Shown: piece after piece, positions 47,462-58,737 of the stretch | Numbering within the stretch: the stretch's first letter is position 1 | Layout of the letters: every line of letters starts with the position of its first letter | Assembly: GCA_022497155.1 (NCBI GenBank) | Contig: MU385740.1 | Coordinates: 469,235 to 533,234 of the forward strand | Direction of reading: 5' to 3' | DNA: 64,000 bases | Origin: Whalleya microplaca | Lineage: Eukaryota; Ascomycota; Sordariomycetes; Xylariales; Xylariaceae | Position numbers and translations under genes: made by a program | Notes under the pieces: model-generated | What the model was told of the DNA's origin: nothing | Databases searched by the model: none | The model's input: only the letters and a program-made list of their open reading frames with translations

Positions 47462-49587
47462 TTTGTTCTAGAGATGTAGTTTCACGCCTTGTTTCTCTTT
47501 AGTCTTTTCAAGACTGCCGAATTGCGATTGAATTGATTATCGTATCTTGTTTTATCTACACCTTGAGGGTTTTCGGAAGGAAAACGTGCAGGTGCAGGTG
47601 TAGTGGCTCAGGGCGGGAGGCAGTTGAAGAACCCTCAAGTTGATCAATCTTTTTGTCTGTGCGTGGGATATTTGAGAGATCAGGTCGGACGACTTGGAAT
47701 AGTGAGGGTCGATGAAGCGACGAGATCGGAGCCGTCAACTGTGAGGATGACAACGGAAGGAGAGTGATGTGAGAGATCCGTGTTGGATGCTTAGGCGTTC
47801 GTACAGAGAGAGGCGAAGGCGGACGGGACAGGAGTGGTGGTGGTGACCTGACGGTGGCGAGGGCGGCTGTGATAGAGCAGAGATGGCAGAGATGAAGGAC
47901 GATGAGGTTGCGATCAAAGCTGACTCAAAAGTATGATGGAAGGACTTCTTGATATGAAGATGAGGTGACGTGTGGGTGTATGGTGGGTGAAGGTTGGAAA
48001 ACAGTGGCAGGATCAGAGACGTGAGTAGTCCTCAAACCTTTACTCCGTCAAACGGAACAGCAGTAGACACAAGGATGCCGGATGCCAGTTTCCCTTTTGT
48101 TTTTTGCTTTTGCTTTTGCTTTTCCTGCGTTCGCACACCTCTTGAAGATTGGAGAAGCTACCTTTCAGCTAGCTCTGGGTAGTACTCTGGGTAGTGGTAG
48201 TAGTAAGGCAGGTACGTGTCGTGTTGAGTCAAGCTTGTCGCACTTGATGCAGGAAGTCAAGGTTTCAATGTTGTCAGTCCCTAGCTGAGAGGTCGAATTA
48301 ATCTTAACCCAGGGTGTGTCCAGGGAAAGGAGCTTTCCTCGGGGGAGGAGAGAAGTGGTCGTTTTCCAGGGGGATGTCAAATGCAGGTAGAGGCAGAGAG
48401 AGCTTGGTCCACAAACAAACAGATAGAGGTCGAGGAGGAGGAGGAGGTGGTGGTGGTAGAAATGTGGTAGTGATGGTGATGAGGCGGTGATGATGATGAT
48501 GCGGGAATGGGGGGACGGGGAATTAAAATGGGCGTAGATGTGCAGAAGAGAGGGAAGGGGGAAACTGCAGTCAGATAGGCGATGGAAGTGTTGGGTGTGA
48601 AGGGATAGAAGGTGAACGGTGAATGGTGAATGATGGAGATTTTTTGTGTAGGTAGTTTGTCTCACACAGCGCCTTGATGCAAGAAAGATCTACAGCACTG
48701 GTTTGGGAATGGGGCTCCAGAGCAGTCAGGGCTCCTTAGCCTCCCCCACAAATTGTGCCGTCCAAGCGTTGCCAAAATTTGATTCGCTTCCATTCTATTG
48801 TGCAGTACAGCTACAGTGCACGTGCGCCAGTTATGAGTCTGGTTCACACTGTATGTCTGTCATACTTTATTGTTACTACCTAAGGTAGGTACTCCCTCAT
48901 CAGGCTCCCTCAATCCCTCCGCTATGTACCTGTATTCTACTACAAGGAAGGTACTGTGCACTTGACCCTGCCACCCTGCCACCCTGCCACCTCAGCCTTA
49001 CTATGTATATGTGCCGGTACCTAAGGGCTCCATGCATATCGCACTTGATCTCATGTACTGTGTATATCTAATCTGGATACATCCATTATTATATCTACCA
49101 CCTCCAAATATATGTATGTATCATGAATCCATCTATGCAGCCACGAGTCATTTACCTACCTACCTCTACTACTACATGTAACCTCCAGACAGCATCATGT
49201 TAACCTAATCGGCCAAGCGCCTGCTTTTCTACTTCTCTGATACGTCTACGCTCTTTACAGTCCTGTGTTACAACAGTAATCCCCAGTGTTTCGATTGGGT
49301 CGGCTTATTATGCATCTGCTGGAAACATGACAAACACATACCTAATGACAAGTGACTGATTAGTACTATAATCCAGTCGGCATTTCTTTGGGATGCACCA
49401 ACAGCTCCTATCGCATTACGTACGTGTACTTCGGGACTTATTCATGCTGCCCCTGGCAAAGCCGAAACCGTGTTTTCATATATCGCATAAGACGGTATTT
49501 GCAATATAAGGAGATAGCTTGGAGTACACATAGCTGTATTGTTCTCCCGTACGGTTTCTCTACGATACATCCACACTGTGACCCAAG
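47462..49587. other. intergenic; long leader region of the KH gene, simple repeats
   Basis: No supported gene. The sequence up to about 48.7 kb is purine/pyrimidine-biased with microsatellites: (CTTTTG)n near 48,100-48,125, (GAG)n(GTG)n and GAT-rich repeats near 48,432-48,502, and CCCTGCCA triplets near 48,966. This looks like a long 5' leader or promoter of the KH gene, as is common for fungal RNA-binding regulators. Confidence 0.55.
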
Positions 49588-50646
49588 ATGAGTCGCGTTA
49601 CGCGTGACAACAGTGATGATGATGTGGTTCATACAACCCATCTTGAACAGACCTTACAGGAGCTTCAAGAGAGGGTTGAGGAGCATGAGGCTGCTTTGAA
49701 CAAGGTTTGTTCACCTCGTGATGTGGGACATGGCACGTATATACTGACTGTATACTAGCTACGCGCTATTCCAGCAGTGACTGGCCCAGGTCAGCATGCG
49801 CCGGCAACAGCACCTTTGGAAATTATGAAAACTGCCTATGATGAGCTGGCAGCGCAAACACCCTTTCTGCCATACCCTGGATCTGTCTTGCCGGCACTCT
49901 TAGCACTACGCAGAACCCACCAGACAGTGGAAGAAACAAAGGCGTATCTGGCCTCTCAGAGCGGCTCAGTTGAGAACGCCAAGCGACAACTTGAAGCCGA
50001 GCAGTCAAATCTCTCGGACCAACAGGCTCTCTCCCAAGGTTTGCGGAATCGCATTCAGTCCTTGCAGGATGAGCTGGAAAATAGAATGGAGATGGGACCA
50101 GACGATGTCGCCCGAGAGCGCATAGAGGAGCTGAAAGAAAAGAAGAAGCACTACGATAGGGAAACGACAAAGCTACTCAAGGCGCTCAGGAAATTCATCG
50201 AGGAGCACCTTGCGGGCATGCTCGCTGCTGAAGAACTTGGAGGCCCTGTCGTAGGCGACATGATGGATGTCGACGGGGATGATCTTGCAGCCGGCTTTAG
50301 TGCCCAAGGGAAGCTCAAGAAGGCAAACGACAAACCAGATGACGGTAAACGCCAAAGGCGCATCGATGAGATATGGGGCGTTCGCGAAGAGGAGGGTCAG
50401 CCAGGGAAGGCGAACCAGAAGGACTGGGATGAGACTACAGCTGCCGGTGCAGAAATGCGTGAGCTGACAGAGGAGCTGCTCAATAGTCTCGCGCAGTCAG
50501 ACGGAGACAGTTCGGCTGCTTATGTGCAGCTCCCCAGAGAATCGGCAGCCGCAAGATTCCTGGTTAGGTCCAAGGTTGCACAGTTTCACCCAAAGGACTC
50601 TACGAGACTGCGATTGGTGGACTTTGGTAGAGAACTAGACGAATGA
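49588..50646 (+). CDS. CENP-K-like inner kinetochore protein
   Basis: Probable subunit of the constitutive centromere-associated network (CENP-H/I/K group), acting at kinetochores. Exons 49588-49704 and 49759-50646 with a 54-nt intron give 334 aa. The start at 49588 precedes an amphipathic coiled-coil segment (LEQTLQELQERVEEHEAALNK) that the intron separates from LRAIP. A second coiled coil runs about residues 100-195 (ENAKRQLEAEQ, IQSLQDELENRMEM). The blocks HLAGMLAAEELGGPVVGDMM, KRQRRIDEIWG and the C-terminal RFLVRSKVAQFHPKDSTRLR are the parts I associate with fungal CENP-K annotations. Family assignment rests on memory of those blocks and coiled-coil layout, so another kinetochore or coiled-coil protein is possible. 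An ACGCGT lies at 49600-49605 inside exon 1. Confidence 0.65.
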
Positions 50647-51331
50647 GACAAGTTTGCCTGCAATGTTATGGACTGCATGAGCGGATCCTCCCCATTATCA
50701 TGCACTCTTCGGGGTGTCAATCAAACCAGGACCCAGGCAGTCAGGCAGTCAGGGACAGAGGAGATCTTGCTTCCGTTTGTTCCGTTGCGGTCTGTTCGCA
50801 GAATCTAGGATATAAGCACGAATAATCACAGATCATCTTCATCGTCTTGGATGTTTACATGTACAATATATGTATATATCTCCACCCTACCATTTTCTCC
50901 TAGTCCAAATTGGCCAAGGACGAGAAGGGGTTAAATATAGAAACTCGGGGAAGGCCTTGAAACAGTGAGGTACCAGGTTACCAAGATTTTAGATCTGCTA
51001 TATGTAGTCTATGGATACTCTTTCTTATAAATTATGAAGCCCAATTGAGCATGAGCACACGCGATTGGAATCGAACCCTTCTACCGTTACATATATACAT
51101 ACCAGACATACTAATACCGTCTTCTCAAACTCTAGCATTCCCAGGAGTTCGGAAACGACAAATGACGCTGCAACGTGATGAATATGTAGGAACGTCTTGG
51201 CGTTCGGAACCATACCGTATCTATTGGTCAATTGCTCGGTAGTTGCGCCCCTCATTTTTACGACCTGTTGGACTACAGTACCTCTTTGATTAGACGCGTC
51301 GCGACAGCGCGTCCCACCGCCCACCTGCACC
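50647..51331. other. intergenic between CENP-K-like and dUTPase genes
   Basis: It contains the 3' end of the left gene and the dUTPase promoter. No other coding signal was seen. An apparent tRNA-like B-box near 51,065 was rejected. Confidence 0.6.
51294..51299. promoter_or_regulatory. MluI cell-cycle box (ACGCGT)
   Basis: A perfect ACGCGT lies 33 bp upstream of the first dUTPase start, followed by TCGCGA. In fungi the MBF complex (Mbp1/Swi6) binds ACGCGT to drive G1/S genes, dUTPase and PCNA among them. Confidence 0.55.
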
Positions 51332-52159
51332 ATGGCCCAGATCAGATTCCCACTTAAGCTGCATCCAGCGCCCGCGTTTGCATATACTCCTCACCGCAAC
51401 CCCTCCTCCCTCCGTATACCGCACCCTCGTTTACCCTCCCTCTACCGCTCCAAATACCTACCTACCTACTCCTCACCTCACACCTCCCTCCGTACAATAA
51501 TGACCACGGACGCCATCACGTCGCCCCCGACCTCACCGCCCGCGAAAAGAGTCAAGACCACCGAACAACCGACAAGCAGCACAATGGCCCCCACCACCAC
51601 TGAGGAGACGCCCGTGCCCAAGATTGAGCAGTCGCCGCCTCTGCTGATCAAGAAGCTGTCCGAGAAGGCGAGGCTGCCGACGCGCGGCAGCGCCTTCGCC
51701 GCCGGCTACGACGTGTACGCTTCGCAGGCGACGGTGGTGCCGGCGCGGGGCAAGGCGCTGGTCGAGACGGATATCTCGATTGCCGTGCCGGCGGGGACCT
51801 GTAAGCCGTCCTCTCCTCTCGTACCCCCCGTATCCCTCCCCCCAGACCCCAAAACCACCACGGCCCAGAAAACAAGCTAACCTTGACACCTATCTACAGA
51901 CGGCCGCATCGCCCCCCGCTCCGGCCTAGCCGCCAAGCACTTCATCGACACGGGCGCGGGCGTGATCGACGCCGACTACCGCGGGCCCGTCAAGGTGCTG
52001 CTGTTCAACCACTCTGAGGCCGACTTCGCCGTCGCCGAGGGCGAGCGCGTCGCCCAGCTCGTCGTCGAGCGCATCTACACGCCCGACGTCGTCGAGGTCG
52101 CCGAGCTCGACGCCAGCGTGCGCGGGGCTGGCGGGTTCGGGAGCACGGGCACGAACTGA
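51332..52159 (+). CDS. dut1: dUTP diphosphatase (dUTPase), possible dual targeting
   Basis: Hydrolyses dUTP to dUMP and pyrophosphate, keeping uracil out of DNA and feeding dTMP synthesis; acts as a homotrimer. Exons 51332-51800 and 51900-52159 with a 99-nt intron give 242 aa, or 186 aa from the in-frame ATG at 51500. All five trimeric dUTPase motifs are present: AGYDVYAS (1), RIAPRSGLA (2), [13 protein letters not shown] (3), [12 protein letters not shown] (4) and [10 protein letters not shown] (5), with the intron between motifs 1 and 2. The extra 56 residues from the upstream ATG carry many Arg, Lys and His and no Asp or Glu, as in mitochondrial presequences. The upstream ATG has good context (CACCATGG) and the second has A at -3, so both may be used. 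After 51500 a Thr/Pro-rich, basic-patch (AKRVKT) segment could serve nuclear entry. Confidence 0.95.
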
Positions 52160-52791
52160 GCGAGTTCGGGTTCGGAGGTTGGGATGGATGGGTTGGGATG
52201 AATCTATGTTTGGGGGCGTGGGATGTGGGGTATGGGGTACGTACGTACGTACGTATGTATGTATGTATGCCTTGATGACGGTACTGAGGTAGGTGGATGG
52301 AAGGATAGATGGTTGGATAGACATGACGACGATTCTGCCGTTGGTTGGGAGTAGTAGATGGGCTGCTTAGGTATACGCATACCTACTACCCCTATTGCGG
52401 TCTCGCCATCTATCCATCCAACCAAGTAGAAGGCGTGGTAGAGCTACGGATCACGACAGAGCAAAAGGAGAAAAGGCGAAACGCTAGAACCAGGGCAAGA
52501 TCAAAAATAGAAAATCCAAGGGACTCAGTTGTCTGTTATAGGTCTTCTTTCTCAATGCGTCATTCGTCTATGACAAATAGACTCTATACCAACATGCATC
52601 TATCAACGGGCAACCCATGCCATCCCATCTCTACCGGACCCGAAAACTCACTTCTTTCTGTCTATATGACCCATCCATGTATATGCATGCATGCGCATTT
52701 ATCTGAATCCGCTCCCCCTTCCCCCTCCCCCTTTACAGTTTTAGATTTTTTTTTATTCGTTAAACATTTCTTCCCCCTCCCCCTTCCCGCC
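52160..52791. other. intergenic between convergent dUTPase and pyridoxal kinase genes
   Basis: Shared 3' region of two tail-to-tail genes. No coding signal. A GTAC/GTAT microsatellite sits at 52237-52268, and C/T-rich tracts lie near 52,710-52,795. Confidence 0.6.
52237..52268 (+). repeat. (GTAC)4(GTAT)4 tetranucleotide repeat
   Basis: Four GTAC units are followed directly by four GTAT units. The two halves differ by C/T at the same position of each unit. The GTAC half is self-complementary. Confidence 0.9.
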
Positions 52792-54203
52792 TCACAGCTT
52801 CTCAGCCCGATACTCGACCCTCGGCTCGCGCAAACAGCCCAGGTTCCTTGAGAGCCGGAGCTCCGAGGCGCGCGACCGCAAAAGCAGCATGGTCTTCTCG
52901 TCGAGGTCCTTCTCGCCCCCACGTTTGGCCACCGCCTCGCCCAGCTCGGCGCCCATGCTCGCGCACGTGCGCGCGAGCACCTCGTGCATGCTCGCGAGGA
53001 CCTTCTCGGCGGCGCGCGCGAGCGGGAGGTCGCGGGCCTCGACGGCGTCGGCGCTGAGCCAGGACGGCGTGTCGCGGACCCTCGCGCCGTCGTTGGCGGG
53101 GTTGTTGTGGTAGACGGCCTCGCGCATGCGCACGACCATCAGCGCGGCGAACATGTCGCCCGTGCCGCTGAAGTAGGCGTCGAAGACGGGGAAGGCGATC
53201 TTGAAGGGCCGCGGCCGCCGGTCCGCCGTCATCGTCGAGCCGACGACGGACATCGTGCGCGTGTACGCCGGCGACGCCGACTGTGAAGGCGTGGGGGACT
53301 GCGCGCGCGAGGGCGCGAGGGACGGCGTCTGCGAGGCGCTGAGGGGCGTGGACACGGAGGTCAGCACGATGTGCGGCACGCCGTACTTCTGGTGCAGGAC
53401 CTCGATGGCGCGCTCGAGGGAGGCCGAGTCCGATATCTTGACCCCTGAGAGGAGCCTGGGCGGAGTAGAACAAGCGTTAGTCTGGCTCTGGGAAGGGGCT
53501 GACTGTTGGCTGGCAAGCCTGAGACGGAGACCTACTCGGCTTCGAATTGATTGGGAAGGATGAGATCCGCATAGGGGATCAGGCTCTTGTACGCAGGCAC
53601 GACGTCGTCTGCCACGTAAAGCCTGCCATTGTCGCCCATGACCGGGTCGAGCACCCAGAAGAAACTGCCGGGCTTAGCCTTGGACTTCTCCTTCAGTTCC
53701 TTGCCGATGTTGCCCACTGCCTCGACAGCGGCGGCGCCGGGGACGTAGCCGGAGAGCATCATGTCGAAGTTGTCAAGGTACGACTGTTTGAGGCCTTCCC
53801 AGAGTTCGGTGATCTCCTGGGCGGAGACCCGCGAGCCTTTCCATTGCTTATAGCCCGTGTGATTGCCTTTGCCTCGGTAAGATTGGAATACAATGATGAG
53901 TATATATATGTGCTTACTGAACTGTACCGTATTCAGCGCGGCGACGTCACAGCCCATGGACTGGAGTACGAAGACCGCGATCTTATTCCCTACATTCCTG
54001 TTCAAGATGTATGGTCAACGAGGGGTTGGTTGACGGCGAGGAGCGAATGGACAACGTCTTGTGAAATGGGACTCACCCTGAGACGACCTTCACAGGGGCA
54101 ATTAGCTACACATATAACGACATCGTAACGAGAACATTGTATTTCCTACATGGCTGGCAATGGCCAAGACGCCAGTCTCGGGAACTGGAGGTTCGGCGCT
54201 CAT
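52792..54203 (-). CDS. pyridoxal kinase (PdxK/Bud16 type)
   Basis: Phosphorylates pyridoxal, pyridoxine and pyridoxamine with ATP in the vitamin B6 salvage pathway, in the cytosol. Five exons, 54203-54150, 54087-54077, 53997-53918, 53866-53536 and 53455-52792, give 379 aa. Exon 2 is an 11-nt microexon; including it is the only way I found to restore ASHVVSGNVGNK, where the family has SHVVxGYVGN. Family motifs are VLAIASHV, GCDVAALNTVQFSNHTGY, FFWVLDPVMGDNGRLY, ILPNQFEAELLSG and the ribokinase-type FSGTGDMFAALM with its catalytic Asp. An unusual Ser/Pro/Thr-rich insertion of about 55 residues (SASQTPSLAPSRAQSPTPSQ) separates VPHIVLTSVST from the FKIAFPVFDAYFSGTGD region. It is convergent with dUTPase. 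Confidence 0.92.
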
Positions 54204-54936
54204 ACGGGCGGCGGGGATAGTGGGAATTCGGCTTCAGAGAATAACGATCGCAGTTCTAAGGCACAGGCTTCAAGATTGTGGTCACACTGGTTTAGGGACA
54301 AGCGAACGGCTAACTAATAAACACGGTAAATCCATTCAGAAGAACACTGGTAAAATGATTAAGCGTGTGGGAAGAGATCTCGAGAAGTACCTATGCAACA
54401 TAGTCTCCGCCGAACGCCCGATATAATGGGCGCATGACTAGACGACCTTTTTTTCTTATTTTTGTCATACTTCTTTACTACAGGCAGCACATAGGTCGGT
54501 CTAGGACCGGTCTGCCCGTCAGGTCCGTCTTCGAATATACCCCGCTATCACTTATAGCCCCGCACTAGACCAGATCCAGACGTTACCTAGGTAGTTGTTT
54601 GTACTTATCTTATGTAATGCCGAAGGTATGCACATATCACTTAGGACGTCATGGGTTCAAATTTGAGATAAAGATACATGTAGGAGGTACTACGTTGTAG
54701 CACGTTATCAGGGCATTTCATTCTACCCTATGCGGATTATTTCAAAGCACGCCGAGATGTGCTTTAGCTATCACTACCTGTATCTTCCAAGGCCGTATAC
54801 ACCTAAACGCATATCCACGTTTTCTGTGATGTATCCACATGTAGGTAAACTACAAGAAGTAGTGGTGACTAAGCTATTGCATCCTTGTGCTGGCATGGTA
54901 TATTCATGATGTTCATTACACTCCATTATTGACACT
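54204..54936. other. intergenic between pyridoxal kinase and PCNA genes
   Basis: Promoter side of pyridoxal kinase and 3' side of PCNA. No other coding signal was recognised. Confidence 0.6.
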
Positions 54937-55903
54937 CTATTCCTCGTCGCCGATCTGTAACTCACGTCAGTAAACATGTCATTGATATCATTGGTATATG
55001 TAGTGAAATGGGGCGGCAAACTGACCTTCGGTGCGAGGTAGAAGCGTAGATAACTGCTGCCAGCCAGTCCGTATTCCACCAAAAGGGGCACTTCGTTGGA
55101 CAGGCATATCTTGACGGTGGAGGACAGGGACTGGGCTTTGCAGAAGTTGACGAGGTACTTCAGGGAGAAGGTAAGGGAGACGGGTTCGGTAAGCTCGATG
55201 TCGATGTTCGTTTCCGGCTTGTCGACATTCTGGTGGCTCCGCAATGTGACGGCGCCATTGCCAATATCACCGTTACAAGAGAATTTAACGCCGTCCTTGG
55301 TTGCCTCGATCGTAACTGTCCATTGCTATGTTAGATACTGCCTCCGGGATATCTGTAGGGATAAGAGTTGTAGTGCTCACCCGACTCGGACATGGCCATC
55401 AGATCCGTGCAGATGCGTCTGAACTCGGCCGAGGGCATAGAAATCGTAGCCGCGTACTCGGTCTCGGGGATGCCCAGGTGCTCCTGGTCGATGTCCATGA
55501 GCTTGAGGTCGTACTCGCTGACGCGGTCGTTCTCGCTGCTCTCGAAGAGGAGGTTGAGGGAGTCGGGCGCGTCCTCGGCCTTCAGGGTCAGGATGTCCTC
55601 GTTCTGGGCGGCGCGCAGCACCTTGGTGAGCGAGACGAGGTTGACGCCGAGCGCGATGTTGCGGTCGCACCGGTACGGCGCGAAGCCCTCGGCCTTCAGC
55701 ATCATCGACACCAGGGCCACGTGCGAGTTGTCCATGGCCTGCAGCGCGATGCCCGAATCATTGCAGTCGAAGTTGCAGTCCTGCACCAGGTCCTTGATGG
55801 CATCCACCACCTACTCGGTCAGTACGGCTCGCACAGATGTTGGACGAAAGGGCGGGCTCACCTTCTTCAGGTTGTTGGCCTGCTCGAGTCTTGCTTCTAA
55901 CAT
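54937..55903 (-). CDS. pol30: proliferating cell nuclear antigen (PCNA), DNA sliding clamp
   Basis: Homotrimeric sliding clamp that tethers DNA polymerases delta/epsilon and repair factors in the nucleus. Four exons, 55903-55862, 55810-55381, 55315-55026 and 54954-54937, give 259 aa, the normal PCNA length. The N terminus is [14 protein letters not shown], followed by the DNA-contacting stretch [20 protein letters not shown], then [16 protein letters not shown] [15 protein letters not shown] (interdomain connector region) and the C-terminal [13 protein letters not shown]. The final exon is only 18 nt (IGDEE and stop); without it the canonical C terminus that forms part of the PIP-box pocket would be lost. 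MCB/SCB motifs lie upstream. Confidence 0.97.
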
Positions 55904-56751
55904 GATGGCGGTCTTAGATTAATTCGATCTGAAGAACGGGATGGATTGCCGTAGGAGCGGTACGTGAGTGAAATGGAAGTAGAAGGCGGATCTATTGAGA
56001 GTTGAGTGCTTTTGGTAGAATTGTTTTTCTTCGTCTTGAGATTGTGGTCAAAAGCTCTGAAAGTCCAAATATAATAGTGGTGGGACGAATTGGGACAACG
56101 CAGACGCGGTGGGCGGGCAATTAAACGCGTCTTTAATGGCTGGCTCGACGCGAAAGGCCTTAATCGCCTCTGGTGCAGACCCACCTAGATTAGGTACCTA
56201 CCATTATGCCTACATGCCTATGACTAAGACATCTTTACTTTCAGTATCTCAAGACTACAAGTACTCAATTGTTACGACCGCTTTTCACATGATGCCATCG
56301 TCATTCAAACAACTCGTGTCTCTTACTATAGTGATATACCTATATAAGGCTCGAGAAGATACATATATGTATGTATTGATGGTCATAGACAACGCCATGC
56401 CAAATAAAACATATCCTCCACACCCAGCCAGCGACGAGATGACCAATGAGAGAGTATCTTCAGGCTTAGGTACTATGATATGTAATAGTGGTAATACACA
56501 TATGTACAACTGACATAAAAGACATTATATTCAAAGACCGTGTGGGCGACCAACTTTTTTTTATGTAGTCCTGATTGCGCCCCCGCCCAAGTATAAATAA
56601 AGCCAGCTGCGCCGATAAGGTGAGGATGCCATGCCTCTAACCTAGACCACTCTCTATTCCCAGATGCGCCGTATGCAACCGATATCACTCGATCATGATC
56701 CGCTCGTTATGGCCGACGTGGGTCCATATATCTCCGCAGTTTAAGAATGTA
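55904..56751. other. PCNA promoter region and Inp2-like 3' flank
   Basis: No supported gene. It holds ACGCGT and CGCGAAA elements listed separately, within 260 bp upstream of PCNA. Confidence 0.6.
56125..56155. promoter_or_regulatory. MCB (ACGCGT) plus SCB-like (CGCGAAA) upstream of PCNA
   Basis: ACGCGT at 56125-56130 and CGCGAAA at 56149-56155 lie 222 and 246 bp upstream of the PCNA start, with a GACGCGG nearby at 56103-56109. These match binding motifs of the fungal MBF/SBF cell-cycle factors. Confidence 0.6.
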
Positions 56752-58737
56752 TCAATAAGAGAACCGACCGCGCCCGGGTCTGCTCTTAAGCACGCCAGAC
56801 AGTTCTTCCATGAAGCCATTCTTATATTCACTTCTTGTCTTGGCGATCGCCTTGTTTTTCCGGTCCTCCTTCATCTTCGCGATCCTCTCCTCTCTCGTGA
56901 GCATGCTCCTGGGTCGGGGTATTGAGATGGCCTCAAAGACTTCCGGCTCGATCGGCATGAGCTCCGCTGGTGATGAGTCTCCGTTGAGCTGCTTTAATGC
57001 CTCCGCGACACCTGGCTCATGCTCATCAGTGCTGTTCTCATCCTCTTCTGCGATGGTCCGCCCACTGAAAGTACTCGTGGGCGACATGAGGGTGGAGCCC
57101 ATGGACGACAGGCGCTTCTCGTTCCTATCGATGCCGGACACGAGCGACTGCTTCCCTATTTGCCACGCTTCCATCAAATCCCGTAGGTCCTGTCCAATCG
57201 AGTCGTACTGAGCCAGGAACATGGGCCCGAGGTCGGTAATATCGTCAGCCTCGTTCAATGATTTGGAGGATTCCTCGCGCAAGAGATGCAGCTTGGCTTG
57301 CACGCTGCGGATGTTCATGGTCATCGAGTTCAGCCTTCGCACCTGATGACGCCATCGATCATGGCCGGGCGTCTCCGGGCTTCTCGGAGACTTCGGTATT
57401 TGGACTAGTATGCAGTTGTTAGAAGAAGAAGTATTAGTAGCACGCTGTAGCATTACTCACAGTCGTTATCAGCCAAGATGTCTCGCACCCGGGCGTAAGC
57501 ATGCTTTGTGACTGCGTTCAACTCCTTGAATGCTTCTGCTATCGTTGTGAAACGGAGTCGGTCAGTATCATTGCCAGCAGTGTGAAGCGCAAGTAGGCCG
57601 CTCAAGAACATTTTTCGAATATCATGGAAAAGAAAAGCAGCGTCTTTTAAAGGTTGCAATTTCTCGGCATTCTGGGGATCGCCCTTTGAGAAAGCCTGAA
57701 ATCTCTCCACGACGTCAGCGACCGTAAACTGATATTGAGACTGCAGTTGAAGTAAATCGGTCTGCTCGGCAAATGCCCAAATGGTAAAGGCTGTCTGATA
57801 GTATTTCGAAACGGCCTCTGTGAGACTGAGGCGAAGTGCCTCCCTTAGCCGACCACACTTGACGTTTTGCCCGTTGTTCTCCAAGCGGCTGATCGGCGGA
57901 ATAGGTGTACTCCTATTCATGCGTTAGCTCATTGCTCACTCCCCCCTAGATTTAACGAGGCGCATCTCACAATCGGTATCCGCGAGCTACCAACTCCACC
58001 TCCATTATAAAGTTAAGCGCTGCACCGTTCGCACAATCATACTCGCGGGAGTGCGAGAAGAACGTGGCAGCCTCCGCCAGCCCCTGTTTTTGGATATTCC
58101 TCATGATCTCTCTTCGCACGTAGGCTCTAGCGACCATAAATATCACCGACATAACGACTATGGAGGACAATAACCGCCTCCACGTGGGTATGAGCCTACC
58201 CAGCGATAGCCATCTGATGAGAGACGCGGCACCGAAGCCGAAGACGGCTGCGCCGACTGCGCCCGAAGTCGTAAGTCCATGGAAGCTCGGCTCCTCGGCC
58301 GCTTGCGGCACAGGGGTTTCTGGCGACGATTGCAGCCTCAAGACGAGAGGATTGTCTAGAAGCTGTGACTGCACGATGGAGAGCCGTAAGCGCTCGAGGA
58401 ATCCAATCGAACGGGCATGGTCGATAGACGAAGTGACCGCCTCCAGCAATAGTCGCAAAACCTCGAAAAGCGGGTAGGCGTGGTTATGGATCTCGTCTAG
58501 GTTGATACGGGAGGGGAGGTTCTGGAGGTCGAGCCGCGGCGGCTTCGATACATTTTCTCTGAATTTCTTGCGAACTTTCGCAAAGCCTCTGGGGGCGAAC
58601 TCCCGCGGCGGGCTGGACGATGGTGAGATATCGTGTTCCCTATCGTCTTCGGGCTCCTGCCATTCTATCTCGTCCTTTTCCCCTGTGCCTGTGACGGGAG
58701 CTGTTAGAGCTTCGGGAGCTACGGGCATATTGTTCAT
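56752..58737 (-). CDS. Vezatin/Inp2-like peroxisomal membrane protein
   Basis: Probable membrane receptor of the Inp2/Vezatin family; yeast Inp2 links peroxisomes to class V myosin for inheritance. Three exons, 58737-57971, 57912-57461 and 57404-56752, give 623 aa with frames kept at 58- and 56-nt introns. The N-terminal 150 residues are cytosolic, with RGFAKVRKKFRENV. Two closely spaced hydrophobic segments follow at about 158-176 (SGAVGAAVFGFGAASLIRW) and 189-206 (LLSSIVVMSVIFMVARAY). A helical region rich in Leu and Gln follows across exon 2, and the C-terminal part holds MLTREERIAKMKEDRKNKAI, a basic helix, ending in a Gly/Arg tail. Assignment rests on two-TM layout and overall resemblance to fungal proteins annotated with the myosin-binding motif of peroxisomes. 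The myosin-binding surface is not pinned down. Confidence 0.75.

Noticed and set aside
51030..51100. Possible tRNA B-box (GGTTCGATTCC on the minus strand)
   Set aside because: The flanking bases do not form a T-arm, and no acceptor stem or A-box pairs with it.
52802..53473. Long Arg/Ala/His-rich frame antisense to or out of phase with pyridoxal kinase exon 5
   Set aside because: GC-rich shadow frame; the kinase frame carries the catalytic GTGD motif and splices correctly.
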